64,000 nt of DNA from Bacteroides sp. (GCF_028690125.1 NZ_JAQVBV010000003.1:186001-250000); one strand, 5' to 3'. Positions 54,632-63,912 are shown, counted from the first letter of the stretch. A program made the numbers and translations. The notes: generated by a model not told the origin, from the letters alone.

Positions 54632-54651
54632 ACTGGTACGGTCTGGTACGC
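54632..54651 (-). promoter_or_regulatory. Putative GntR-type operator, site C (GRE operon)
   Basis: Minus-strand GCGTACCAGACCGTACCAGT, starting 15 bp upstream of the -7 box and thus covering the -33 position. It matches the two sites at 62840-62859 and 62872-62891 (shared RCRTACYAGWCCGTAYYAGT), so repression by the same regulator is likely. Confidence 0.75.
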
Positions 54652-54781
54652 TTATTTTATGTGTTTTAAAACATAGACTAAAGTGTATCGTGTATTAAGG
54701 GGTAAATAAAGGTAAATCAGAGATTTATATATTATGTTATTGCATTTGTAAATATGTTATAGTAATTATTTTATAAGTTAA

Positions 54782-54817
54782 ATCGCCCTTCTGCTTAATA
54801 GAGCAGAAGGGCGATCA
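54782..54817 (-). terminator. Terminator of the SusCD operon
   Basis: ATCGCCCTTCTGCT (54782-54795) pairs perfectly with AGCAGAAGGGCGAT (54802-54815). It lies just past the stop of the DUF1735 gene, with T-rich sequence following on the minus strand. This separates the SusCD operon from the GRE operon. Confidence 0.85.
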
Positions 54818-54837
54818 TATCAAAGTAGGTAGTCAGT

Positions 54838-55833
54838 TTAGTTCATTACTTTGCCTGTTTCTTTATCTACACTCTGTGTATGAGATAAGGTTCCTTCAAA
54901 AAACTTTTTCACAGGATAAGTAGGATCATTTAAATCCATATACGAATACTTCATGTAGACTCTTGTCACTAGATTTTCCAACTTATTATCATATGGGTCG
55001 TCTGTACGTTCTTGTTCAACCCATGCATCACCTTCGGAGTGCAATTCCTTATCCGTATTCTTCGAACCAAGAGTGATATTGGTATATCTACGAATTTCTG
55101 CACCTGTAGAGTTATCTACACGGTCTTCGTAAGCTGCTTTATCGACTTCTATGGTCATTGTATACAAAGCTCGGTTGATGTTATCTTCTGCAATATCGCC
55201 CATATAGAGGTAGCACTTATTAGCTCCAAGTGTGAACAAGGAACTGGAAGAAACAGCTAATTTTTGGTCCGGCATGGATGCTTCCCAAACATTACCACTA
55301 ACAGTATATGAACCTGAAATAAAATTGCTGATATTAAGGTTGATCAACAATTTACTATAACTACTCCATGCAATTTCATAAGCCGATACCTTGTTTATCT
55401 GTAACGGAAGGATGTAATTGTTGTATAAATCAAAATTGCGCAGATCGATAGTTAGGGGAATAATGCTATAATCTACTCCTGCAGGAATAGTGACCGTTGC
55501 TCCTTTCGGAAAATGATACATATTTTCCGAAGGCAATTGATAATACAATGCTTGGTTATTACGATAACGCTCAAAGTTGTAATTGGCCAATGTGTCAGGG
55601 TCTAAAGCTATTGTTACTTCAATATTCTGATCGTTCTTTGAGGTTCCGCTTACCAATACCGGAATATTCAGATCGAGTATTCCTTCATCTGTAAAGTCAA
55701 TATTGTATTTCTGCATTCCATTTTTAGTCAAAGACACTTTTTTTGCAAACTGCTCATCAGGAATGTTATTGTCGCAGGAGGTTACTGCGCATACCATCAA
55801 AAGTGATGCTGTATATACATATAATTTATTCAT
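54838..55833 (-). CDS. DUF1735-type surface lipoprotein (putative glycan-binding)
   Basis: 331 residues with a lipoprotein signal (MNKLYVYTASLLMVCAVTSC, Cys20). The N-terminal part (FTDEGILDLNIPVLVSGTS... VTIALDPDTLANYN... GATVTIPAGVDYSIIPLTID) follows the DUF1735 (BT_3987-like) pattern; the rest is beta-rich. Such proteins accompany SusCD and are thought to bind glycan at the cell surface. Last gene of its operon, 35 bp after susD, followed by a strong terminator. Confidence 0.82.
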   Translation of the reverse strand: MNKLYVYTASLLMVCAVTSCDNNIPDEQFAKKVSLTKNGMQKYNIDFTDEGILDLNIPVLVSGTSKNDQNIEVTIALDPDTLANYNFERYRNNQALYYQLPSENMYHFPKGATVTIPAGVDYSIIPLTIDLRNFDLYNNYILPLQINKVSAYEIAWSSYSKLLINLNISNFISGSYTVSGNVWEASMPDQKLAVSSSSLFTLGANKCYLYMGDIAEDNINRALYTMTIEVDKAAYEDRVDNSTGAEIRRYTNITLGSKNTDKELHSEGDAWVEQERTDDPYDNKLENLVTRVYMKYSYMDLNDPTYPVKKFFEGTLSHTQSVDKETGKVMN

Positions 55834-55868
55834 AAGATTTATATTATCTATGTTTAGATGCTATGATT

Positions 55869-57860
55869 TTATTTCCATCCCGGTGCTTGAGTCAGACGAG
55901 GATTGCGTTTCATCTCGTTTGTATGAATCGGCCATAAATATTGTCTTTCAATAAATGACTTTTTCATGGAAGAGATTATCACCGGAGTATAGAAGCGTTG
56001 TTTTTGCTCATTAGAGCTGGACATTTCCATATTGCAGCCTCGGATTGGTTCATTTTGTTCTTTCATGGAATCTAGCCAGCGGTTAAGGTCAAGATAACGT
56101 TTGGCTTCACCAAACAATTCAACTTGGCGTTCATGTTTAATAGCTGCTTCAAATGCCGATACATTTTCATATACATTATCCTCGTAATCGGGTAAACCGA
56201 CACGAACCCGGATAGGACGAATACAGTCGTGCATAGCTTTCGGATCTCGGCTCACAACGATAGCAGACTCACCTGTAAAATTGGGAATTGAATATTCTTT
56301 CGTCAGATGATTCATTGCTTCAGCGTACCATAAGAGTACCTCGGCATAACGAACTATCGGTTCGAACTTATTACAGATTTTTGCTCCTGTCTTGTTATTA
56401 GCATCTTCTTCGAAATAGAATTTGTACATGGTACAACCAGTATATACATGATTGTCTATCTGTGCCAGGTTTTTTCCGTCTCTCTCACCTTTGTAGTAGA
56501 TTGCCGGTTGGTTATGAAATTTAGTCCCACCTTCAGTAATGCTGGTACATCCCCATATTTTTCCGTTGTATCCTATAGAAACATAGAAACGTGGTTCACG
56601 ATGTACATAACGCATGGAAATGTCATTTTCAGCATAGTTACATGGCTTTTCAGCCTTTGCCGGATCGTAGAATCCTTCCGTAATATACGGATACTCAGTA
56701 GATGAATTGGTAATATCCCGTCCGTCTGCCATCTGATAAGCATCTACTTGTTTCTGAGTAACGGCTATACAATTCCAGCCCCCCTGATAATATGGAATAC
56801 AGTGTTCAATAAGAGGCACAATCTGATCTTTGTTGGCATTGGCCCAGATGATTTCTTTAATCTGGCTTTGTACAACGTCTCCGTTGAACACTTGCTGATA
56901 GGACAGGAAGGGGTCTATGTTTGCCCAACCTTGTGGGAAATCTGCATCTGAGTAACCTGCTTTGCTTGGCGGTACTACTGTTTCATTGTTTATTTTTGCT
57001 GTATAAAGTTCATATATACCCATGTCGATGACTTCTTTAGCAGCAGCTGCAGCTTTTGCCCATTTTTCTTCGTTCATCACGTTTTCTACTAACTGACGGC
57101 TCTTATCATCTTTGAGTTGGTATAGTGGTGTTTTTTCACTATTGTAGAGTGGGCTGGCTGCCAGAATCAACATTTTGGCGCGAATGGCTAAAGCAATACC
57201 TTTGGTAGCGCGCATGATATCCGATTTGTTACGTGTCTCAGGTAGATTCGTTGCTGCTATTGCCAGCTGTTCAGATACATAGTCGGTACACTCTTGCATG
57301 GAATTTCGAGGAGTAGAAAGTTTTACGTAAGATTCTTCTACATCTAGTCCTTCTTCCGGTAGAATAGGTACCGGACCAAAACGTTCGATTAGTTTATAAT
57401 AAATATAGGCACGTACAAAACGAGCTTGTGCTTTTGCATCGGCACGCTCTTTTTGTGACATTTCCATACACTTGTCTATGTTGGTTATGAAAAGGGAAGT
57501 GCGGCGAATACCTTCATAGAAACGTCCCCAAGGATCATTTTCTCCCTGATCGCTAGGAGTATATTCTCCATTTTGATAAAATTGATTTCTGTTAGTCCGT
57601 TGTTCTAGCCAGTCGCCATAAATGAGATCGTCTGCCATAAACAAAAAACCACAGTTGTCTTTGCGCATATCTATTTTGCTAATATGATCGAATATAGAAC
57701 TATAGCATGTTGCCAGCCAGCCTTCTGTATATCCTTTATTGACCCAGATGGAGTCGAACATCAATGTATCATTGAAGTATTTGTCGGTGTCCAGGTAATC
57801 ACTGCAAGAAGCAAGTGAGAGCCCCAAACCACAAACCACTGTATATATTATCTTTTTCAT
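55869..57860 (-). CDS. SusD/RagB-family nutrient-binding lipoprotein
   Basis: 663 residues from the ATG at 57860, which directly starts the lipoprotein signal (MKKIIYTVVCGLGLSLASC, Cys19); an ATG seven codons earlier is less likely. The SusD-type TPR scaffold is visible in the conserved helices (KADAQARFVRAYIYYKLIERFGPVP) and the C-terminal signature (RYAEVLLWYAEAMNH, AAIKHERQVELFGEAKRYLDLNRW). It caps the SusC-like transporter. The ATG lies 24 bp after the susC stop. Confidence 0.95.
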   Translation of the reverse strand: MKKIIYTVVCGLGLSLASCSDYLDTDKYFNDTLMFDSIWVNKGYTEGWLATCYSSIFDHISKIDMRKDNCGFLFMADDLIYGDWLEQRTNRNQFYQNGEYTPSDQGENDPWGRFYEGIRRTSLFITNIDKCMEMSQKERADAKAQARFVRAYIYYKLIERFGPVPILPEEGLDVEESYVKLSTPRNSMQECTDYVSEQLAIAATNLPETRNKSDIMRATKGIALAIRAKMLILAASPLYNSEKTPLYQLKDDKSRQLVENVMNEEKWAKAAAAAKEVIDMGIYELYTAKINNETVVPPSKAGYSDADFPQGWANIDPFLSYQQVFNGDVVQSQIKEIIWANANKDQIVPLIEHCIPYYQGGWNCIAVTQKQVDAYQMADGRDITNSSTEYPYITEGFYDPAKAEKPCNYAENDISMRYVHREPRFYVSIGYNGKIWGCTSITEGGTKFHNQPAIYYKGERDGKNLAQIDNHVYTGCTMYKFYFEEDANNKTGAKICNKFEPIVRYAEVLLWYAEAMNHLTKEYSIPNFTGESAIVVSRDPKAMHDCIRPIRVRVGLPDYEDNVYENVSAFEAAIKHERQVELFGEAKRYLDLNRWLDSMKEQNEPIRGCNMEMSSSNEQKQRFYTPVIISSMKKSFIERQYLWPIHTNEMKRNPRLTQAPGWK

Positions 57861-57884
57861 GTACGTTTTATGTTTTTTCATGCG

Positions 57885-60800
57885 TTAGAAACTTAATTGA
57901 ACACCTACTGTATAGGTTTTATTGATAGGGTATCCCATACCATCGCCTCTACCGGCTTCTGCATCCCACCATTTGAATGGGCTGAAAACTGCCAAATTGT
58001 TGCCCAAGAAGAAGAAACGTGCTCTTTCGATGAAACATTTGCGGGTTATTATCCCCGGGAGAGTATAACCAATTTCTAAAGTTTTCAGTCGGAGGTAACG
58101 TGAACTGCGCAACCAGTAAGTGGAAGATTGGTTGTTGTTGGCATTATCTCCGTAGGTCAGGCGTGGGAAAATAGCATCTGCTCTTTCCGTATCTGCCGAA
58201 CCGGAATACTCTCTGGAAATCCAACGATTGTTTGGGTTAGCTACGTAAGTCAGTATATTTCCAGTTTCGCCACCACTGAATGGACGGGTCCAGCCTTCGA
58301 GCATGAATGAACTTTTACCCGATCCCTGGAAGAGAATGTTGAAATCAATATTTTTCCAAGTAGCATTACCACCAAAACCATATGTCAGGTTGGGAGTATC
58401 TGTATAGCCCAAAGGAACAATATCATCTTTGTTTATAATTCCGTCACCATTCACATCTTTGTATTTGATGTCGCCTGGTTTGCAAATGCTCCCAAAGTCC
58501 TGTTTCGGTCTGTTGTCTATTTCTTCCTGGCTTTCGAAAAGTCCTTCTGCAATTAAGCCTTTCATTTGATTGTGCCGATAGCCTTTTCTCATTTGATATG
58601 TTAAAGCATTGGCAGCCTCGTCACTATCCAGCACTTCGTTGATTGCATACGTCAGATTACCTCGTAAGGTTATATCCACTTCACCTACCTTTTTATGAAT
58701 TGCAAAGTTACCATCTATACCTTTCGATTCCATTTCTCCGATATTAGCCCAAGGCTTCAGGTGTTCCACGCCAACGGTAAAAGGAATCTGTCCGCGTTCC
58801 ATGAAGATGTTTTTACGGTGATCTTTAAAAATATCGGCTGTTAAAGTAAACAAACCATCCCATAAACTAAGGTCGATACCTAAGTCCCATTTGACAGCGG
58901 TTTCCCAAGTCAGTCTGCTGGCGCCTAATTTCTCAATGACATATCCACCGATATGGTTAGAGCCGGACTCACCAAAGCTGAACCCCTTCTCATTATCACT
59001 TATTATGGTAGAGATAAATGGAAAACGATCGGCATCATTATTACTGATTCTGTCGTTACCTACTTCGCCGTAAGATGCACGAATTTTAAATACTTCCAGC
59101 CATGAGGAAGTACGTTTCTTTATCCATGGCTCTTCGGAAAGTACCCATCCCAAGGCAACTGCGGGGAAAAATCCGAATCGATTCTTTTTTTGAAAGTTCT
59201 CCGAACCTGTATAACCGAAGTTTCCTTCTACCAAATAACGGTCTTTGTATCCATAAGTGACACGACCGGACAGAGCCATATTTCGTTTTGGAATACCCAT
59301 TTTAATATTTGTTCCTACATCGTTGGCATTAGCTATTTCCTCTTGGTAGTAGAGTAACAAACCGCTTACGCGATGATCGTTTCCAAATAAACGTTCGTAA
59401 TTTAACGAAGCCTCTGTGTAATAACGACGATTACCATTGTTATCGCTTGATTGGGATAATGGACTGGATGACCTTACGCGACGCATTACCAGATCTCCGT
59501 TGCTGTTCCGCTGAGGTTCGGCATAATACATATTCGGGCTTTTGCTGCGTTTAATAACTTGATTATTGTAAGTATCGAAAGCAAAACGGCCGGTAAAAGA
59601 AAGACCTTTAGTGATAAAACCTAATTCTTGTTTCAATGTTACATTGGTCTCCATCTTACTTTCCGTGCCTTGTCTATAACCTACACGATTGATTACTGCA
59701 TCTGGATTCATCTGAAAACCATCGCCATAAGTTGGAACCATACCATTGGAATACATGATAGGAACACGTACCGGGGCTAAAGCTCCCAAAGAGTTCCAGA
59801 TAGCGTCCGAATCACTTGTCGGACCATTGTTTAATGCAATCCAACCGCCAATACCCAACTCTACAATAGTGCTCTTTGTAATATTTACATCTACGTTTGC
59901 ACGGTAGTTATAACGTTTATAATCTACGTTTGTATTGTATGAGTTATAATCACGTGTTTTGTACATACCCTGCTCGTTGTAGTAGCTACCCGAAATATAA
60001 TAACGAGCCGTGCTACCGCCGCCGCTAATATTCAAAGAAGCTTTGTAACTGGGAGAAGTTTTTCTCATGGCATAGTCGCGCCAATTTACATTGGGATATA
60101 AATCAGGGTCCAAACCATATTGAATGACATCAATCTCTTCATCTGTATATAAAGGATCTTGATTACGCGAAAATTTGGCTTCATTTACTAATCTGGCATA
60201 TGTTACTCCGTCTACGAATTCAGGCATATTCGTATGTGCTAATACTCCATATTCTCCTTTAAAGTTAATATTTACTTTACCTTCTTTACCCTTTTTAGTC
60301 GATACAAGTATTACGCCGTTTGCACCACGCTGACCGTAAACTGCGGTGGCAGAAGCATCTTTTAAGACAGAGAAAGATTCAATGTCTTCTACATTTATCT
60401 CGTCGAGATTGCGTTCGATGCCATCTACCAAGACTAGGGCAGAAGCGTTTGCACCGAAAGTCGAGATACCACGTATCCAGAATTCAGATACGTTTTTGCC
60501 TGGTTCTCCAGTTGTCTGCATAGCAATAATCCCTGGGACATTACCTGCCAAAGCATTACTTACATTGGCAGAAGCCACTCCTTTCAGTGTTTCGGGGTTG
60601 ATAGTCGTAATAGCTCCTGTTTGCGTAATCTTTCGTTGTACACGGTTACCTGATACAATAACGACTTCTTCAATCTTTTTACTAGCCTCCTGCATGACGA
60701 TATTTCCCAACTTGGATTTTCCTTGAACAGGAACTTCTTTGTTGTCGTAGCCAATATACGTGAATACCAAAATATCATAAGCATTTGCTTTAATAGAGAA

Positions 60801-60992
60801 TGCACCATTCATGTCAGTGGTAGTACCCAAACCCGGTTGGTTTTTGATGGTAATGCTGGCACCAATTAACGGTTCGTTGGTTTCATCTTTAACGATACCT
60901 GTAACGGTGAGTTGCTGAGTCGTTTCCTGCGCAAAAGCAAAGCCTATGACTAGCATTACTGTGATTAATATGGATTTCTTTATATAATTCAT
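57885..60992 (-). CDS. SusC/RagA-family TonB-linked outer-membrane transporter
   Basis: 1035 residues: signal peptide (to about residue 22), carboxypeptidase-D-like regulatory domain (~28-100, VTGIVKDETNEPLIGASITIK), TonB-box-like IEEVVIVSG, plug (GVASANVSNALAGNVPGI, VLKDASATAVYGQRGANGVILVSTKKG), then the 22-strand barrel to the C-terminal aromatic residue (VGVQLSF). Full length. It imports oligosaccharide delivered by its SusD partner. 17 bp downstream of the NHL gene. Confidence 0.97.
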   Translation of the reverse strand: MNYIKKSILITVMLVIGFAFAQETTQQLTVTGIVKDETNEPLIGASITIKNQPGLGTTTDMNGAFSIKANAYDILVFTYIGYDNKEVPVQGKSKLGNIVMQEASKKIEEVVIVSGNRVQRKITQTGAITTINPETLKGVASANVSNALAGNVPGIIAMQTTGEPGKNVSEFWIRGISTFGANASALVLVDGIERNLDEINVEDIESFSVLKDASATAVYGQRGANGVILVSTKKGKEGKVNINFKGEYGVLAHTNMPEFVDGVTYARLVNEAKFSRNQDPLYTDEEIDVIQYGLDPDLYPNVNWRDYAMRKTSPSYKASLNISGGGSTARYYISGSYYNEQGMYKTRDYNSYNTNVDYKRYNYRANVDVNITKSTIVELGIGGWIALNNGPTSDSDAIWNSLGALAPVRVPIMYSNGMVPTYGDGFQMNPDAVINRVGYRQGTESKMETNVTLKQELGFITKGLSFTGRFAFDTYNNQVIKRSKSPNMYYAEPQRNSNGDLVMRRVRSSSPLSQSSDNNGNRRYYTEASLNYERLFGNDHRVSGLLLYYQEEIANANDVGTNIKMGIPKRNMALSGRVTYGYKDRYLVEGNFGYTGSENFQKKNRFGFFPAVALGWVLSEEPWIKKRTSSWLEVFKIRASYGEVGNDRISNNDADRFPFISTIISDNEKGFSFGESGSNHIGGYVIEKLGASRLTWETAVKWDLGIDLSLWDGLFTLTADIFKDHRKNIFMERGQIPFTVGVEHLKPWANIGEMESKGIDGNFAIHKKVGEVDITLRGNLTYAINEVLDSDEAANALTYQMRKGYRHNQMKGLIAEGLFESQEEIDNRPKQDFGSICKPGDIKYKDVNGDGIINKDDIVPLGYTDTPNLTYGFGGNATWKNIDFNILFQGSGKSSFMLEGWTRPFSGGETGNILTYVANPNNRWISREYSGSADTERADAIFPRLTYGDNANNNQSSTYWLRSSRYLRLKTLEIGYTLPGIITRKCFIERARFFFLGNNLAVFSPFKWWDAEAGRGDGMGYPINKTYTVGVQLSF

Positions 60993-61009
60993 AACTTAAT
61001 AGCTTTTCA

Positions 61010-62317
61010 TTATTCGATTACGATTTTGCGGATAACTCGGTTGTCGCGGTCGGCTACATAAATGACGCCATCCTTATCCATTGTAATACCTTCAGGGTGA
61101 TTGAAAGAAGCTCTTAACGGTAAACCGTTTACCAAACCCTGTTGGTGACTACCTGCATAGATACTAACTACTTTTTCAGGAGTAATTTTGCGGATAACGT
61201 GATTGCCGCGATCGGCTACATATACGTTACCATCTTCATCATCTACGAGCTGCCATGGATCCCAAAAACGAGCTTCTTCTCCGGAACCGTTTTCGAAGCC
61301 TGCTTCTCCCCATTTGCCGGCAAGTACTTCTTCATTGCCAACAAACTTATGAGCAACAGGATCGTAAGCGCATCTATAAATCATATGTCTTCCTTTTACG
61401 ATACGATAGAATATTCTACCATTTCTTCCCCAACAACAAAAAGATTCAAGTCCATTGGCTCTGTTAAATGTGTCTGCTAATTTGTAATCACTCGGATTCT
61501 TAGGATCACAATAATATACCATTCCGTCATTCCATTGAGTCCAGAATATGTATCCGTCTACCGGATTAACAGCCACACCATTACAATTTTCAGATACACC
61601 ACGAACTACTCCCCGCGGATTAGAGAAACCGTTATCACGAATCATATAATATACAGGAGGATTATCTTTGCCATTTTGGTCGATACCCATATATAAGGTA
61701 TCCTTGGTGACAGAAAAATCAATACCACGTTTACGCCCAATAGTATGTGCGAAGAGCGTATTCACACTTCCATCTTGACCGATTGCACGGAGACCACCGT
61801 ACTCCTCGATAACATATAGAGTGCCATCATTGTCGAGAGTCATCCAAGTAGGACTATCAAAAGTAGCTGTCAATGGACTACCATCGGCCTGGCCTTGATC
61901 TCCTTTTCCGGCAAAGGTAGACACCATTTGCATTAGCTCGTAATCAAATTTTTTTTCAAAAGTGTAGGGCTTATTATTACCTATGGTAACTTGAATGTTG
62001 GTTTCTCCGCTTTCATCTACCGAACGTGCTCTTACTACAGCATAGATTTTGGTAGGGCTTACTCCTACAACTTTTGCTTTGCGATTGCCCACTTGTACTT
62101 TAATTAATGTGGTGTCATTGCCGAAATTAGAGCCCGTGATAATTAATTGAGTAGTAGATCCCCCTTTCTCAGGAGAAAACTTCTCAAATAATACAGGCTT
62201 TGATGGATCGTGTTCTGCTGTTGTATCATCATTACTACAACTAATGCAGAAGCCAAAAGATAATAATAGTAACAAAATACTCCAGTGCTTTTTTCTATTT
62301 ATTACGTCTTTGTACAT
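61010..62317 (-). CDS. IPT/TIG and NHL-repeat surface lipoprotein
   Basis: 435 residues, first full-size gene of the SusCD operon. A lipoprotein signal ends at about Cys27 (LLSFGFCISC). An IPT/TIG Ig-like domain (~40-125, KPVLFEKFSPEKGGSTTQLIITGSNFG) precedes a six-bladed NHL beta-propeller (GTLYVIEEYGGLRAIG, NVYVADRGNHVIRKI, VIYVADRDNRVIRKI repeats). Propellers of this type bind glycan or protein; some in PULs act as accessory surface glycan-binding proteins or lyases. No catalytic residues can be named. The two closing repeats are nearly identical. Confidence 0.85.
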   Translation of the reverse strand: MYKDVINRKKHWSILLLLLSFGFCISCSNDDTTAEHDPSKPVLFEKFSPEKGGSTTQLIITGSNFGNDTTLIKVQVGNRKAKVVGVSPTKIYAVVRARSVDESGETNIQVTIGNNKPYTFEKKFDYELMQMVSTFAGKGDQGQADGSPLTATFDSPTWMTLDNDGTLYVIEEYGGLRAIGQDGSVNTLFAHTIGRKRGIDFSVTKDTLYMGIDQNGKDNPPVYYMIRDNGFSNPRGVVRGVSENCNGVAVNPVDGYIFWTQWNDGMVYYCDPKNPSDYKLADTFNRANGLESFCCWGRNGRIFYRIVKGRHMIYRCAYDPVAHKFVGNEEVLAGKWGEAGFENGSGEEARFWDPWQLVDDEDGNVYVADRGNHVIRKITPEKVVSIYAGSHQQGLVNGLPLRASFNHPEGITMDKDGVIYVADRDNRVIRKIVIE

Positions 62318-62399
62318 AATTAAAATATAATTAGATAATAAGATTCTGAATTAATTTTCTTTCTCAATTACATGGCATATTTATATAAATAATAGGTGC

Positions 62400-62543
62400 T
62401 TAGTAATCTAGAATATAATTAGAAAAATTAATTGCCGGTGCTCTGGAAAGGGCAGTTTTGCCTGGGGCAAATGTAATAGTAGCCTTTTTGTGTTGAATAG
62501 GCTTTGCTATTATTTGAGCCACTGATTTAATTAAGTGTTCCAT
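62400..62543 (-). CDS. Possible small protein (47 aa) in the leader of the SusCD operon
   Basis: An ATG at 62543 opens a 47-codon frame ending TAA at 62400: MEHLIKSVAQIIAKPIQHKK at the start and NFSNYILDY at the end. The product is basic and amphipathic, with no signal peptide or known domain. It lies between the operon promoter (62818-62825) and the NHL gene, 82 bp upstream of the latter. It may be a leader peptide, a small regulatory protein, or chance; I cannot test conservation here. Confidence 0.4.
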   Translation of the reverse strand: MEHLIKSVAQIIAKPIQHKKATITFAPGKTALSRAPAINFSNYILDY

Positions 62544-62817
62544 AATAATTGATTTTTAGTATTCTCGGTGAGCCCTGAATTCTATTTTACATCAATATAT
62601 GAGGAGAGGGCCCTTTTAACCTCAGTTATGATGTTGTTATTTAGTTTTCTAAATCATGTTTCTTTATTTAGTATCCGCTTAAAATGTGAAAGTAGTTATA
62701 GACCGGTTTCGGAAGGGAATAATTACAACTACTAAGTATTTATGCAGTTTTGTACTTGTCATGTTTTTGCTATAATATTTGATTTAACTTTCTGATTGTA
62801 TGGATATGAATACGCTG
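62544..62817. other. Long untranslated leader of the SusCD operon
   Basis: About 270 nt lie between the operon's -7 box and the small ORF, and about 495 nt before the NHL gene. It includes a GGGCCC-centred weak hairpin near 62620-62630 but nothing I can call a riboswitch or terminator. A long leader leaves room for RNA-level control. Confidence 0.4.
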
Positions 62818-62825
62818 CAAAGATA
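62818..62825 (-). promoter_or_regulatory. -7 promoter box of the IPT-NHL/SusCD operon
   Basis: Minus-strand TATCTTTG, 14 bp downstream of operator site A. Divergent from the regulator promoter. Confidence 0.65.
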
Positions 62826-62839
62826 AAATAAAATTTTAT

Positions 62840-62859
62840 ACTAGTACGGACTGGTATGT
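62840..62859 (-). promoter_or_regulatory. Putative GntR-type operator, site A (SusCD operon)
   Basis: Minus-strand ACATACCAGTCCGTACTAGT, ending 14 bp before the -7 box and overlapping the -33 region. Same orientation and spacing as sites B and C. Confidence 0.75.
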
Positions 62860-62871
62860 ATGTTGTAAAAC

Positions 62872-62891
62872 ACGTACTAGTCCGTATCAGT
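62872..62891 (+). promoter_or_regulatory. Putative GntR-type operator, site B (regulator gene)
   Basis: Plus-strand ACGTACTAGTCCGTATCAGT, ending 16 bp before the regulator's -7 box, so the regulator probably controls itself. Inverted relative to site A, 12 bp away. Confidence 0.75.
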
Positions 62892-62907
62892 GTGCGAGTA
62901 ATATTTG

Positions 62908-62915
62908 TATCTTTG
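62908..62915 (+). promoter_or_regulatory. -7 promoter box of the GntR regulator gene
   Basis: TATCTTTG, 19 bp before the ATG at 62935. Confidence 0.65.
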
Positions 62916-62934
62916 CGCAAAAATTGATAAAGTA

Positions 62935-63912
62935 ATGATAGGTAATAAATCAAAGTATAAATTAGTCGTTGATTATGTGATTGACGGAATTAATGAAGGT
63001 AAAATGAAAAAGGGTGATTGGATACCTTCTATTAATGAATTTAGAGAGATGTTTAGTTTGTCTCGAGATACCGTCTTTTCAGGGATACGGGAATTAAAAT
63101 CGAGAGGAATTATCGAATCAAATCCAGGTGTTGGTTACTATATTGTAACTACTCGTGTTCCGTTTAATCATAATATATTTTTGCTTTTTAACGAGTTCAA
63201 CGAGTTTAAAGAAGATCTTTATAATTCCTTTATAGGCTCAATCGGCAATTCAGCAATTGTCGATCTTTATTTCCATAATTACAATCGGAGGGTATTTGAG
63301 ACTTTGGTAAATAACGCCAATCATAAATATACTACTTATATAATTATGTCGGGTAAGTTTGCAGGTATTGGCCCTTTGCTGGAGAGCCTGTCCGGCAACG
63401 TATTTCTTTTAGATCATTTTCATTCCGAATTGAAAGGCAAGTATTCATCTGTATTCCAGAATTTCGAGAAAGATACTTATGAGGCGTTGGTATATGGCTT
63501 ACCTAATTTGAGGAAATACAAACATATTATTATGGTTCAGAAGGACTCGAAAGAACCTTTTGAACGATATAATGGGTTGTGCACTTTCTGCGCTGAATAT
63601 GACTTTACCCATGAATGTATTGAAGAAACTCAAGGAAGGGAGATTGCTCCGAAAGAAGTTTATATGGTGGTAAACGACAGGGATTTAGTTGATCTGTTAA
63701 AGCAGGCTGAGCGTCAGCAGTTTATTCCCGGAAAAGATTTTGGTATTATCTCCTATAATGATACACCTCTGAAAGAAGTGTTGGCAGGAGGGATTACTAC
63801 TCTTTCTACTGATTTTAAATTAATGGGCCGTACAATGTTTTCTCTAATAAACAAGAAGACGATTGAAACCATTGAAAATCCTTGGAATTTGAATATTCGC
63901 GGGTCGTTATAA
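62935..63912 (+). CDS. GntR-family regulator with LacI-type sugar-binding domain
   Basis: 325 residues from the ATG at 62935; an in-frame ATG ten codons upstream would overlap the promoter box and is rejected. Residues ~8-75 are a GntR winged helix (KYKLVVDYVIDGINEGKMKKGDWIPSINEFREMF... SRDTVFSGIRELKSRGIIESNPGVGYYI). The rest resembles a periplasmic-binding-protein-like effector domain (KDFGIISYNDTPLKEVLAGGITTLSTDF near the end), as in AraR- and FucR-type repressors. Sites A-C suggest it represses itself, the SusCD operon and the GRE operon, released by a sugar ligand. The last ~88 bp of the window after its stop hold no gene start I can support. Confidence 0.88.
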   Translation: MIGNKSKYKLVVDYVIDGINEGKMKKGDWIPSINEFREMFSLSRDTVFSGIRELKSRGIIESNPGVGYYIVTTRVPFNHNIFLLFNEFNEFKEDLYNSFIGSIGNSAIVDLYFHNYNRRVFETLVNNANHKYTTYIIMSGKFAGIGPLLESLSGNVFLLDHFHSELKGKYSSVFQNFEKDTYEALVYGLPNLRKYKHIIMVQKDSKEPFERYNGLCTFCAEYDFTHECIEETQGREIAPKEVYMVVNDRDLVDLLKQAERQQFIPGKDFGIISYNDTPLKEVLAGGITTLSTDFKLMGRTMFSLINKKTIETIENPWNLNIRGSL

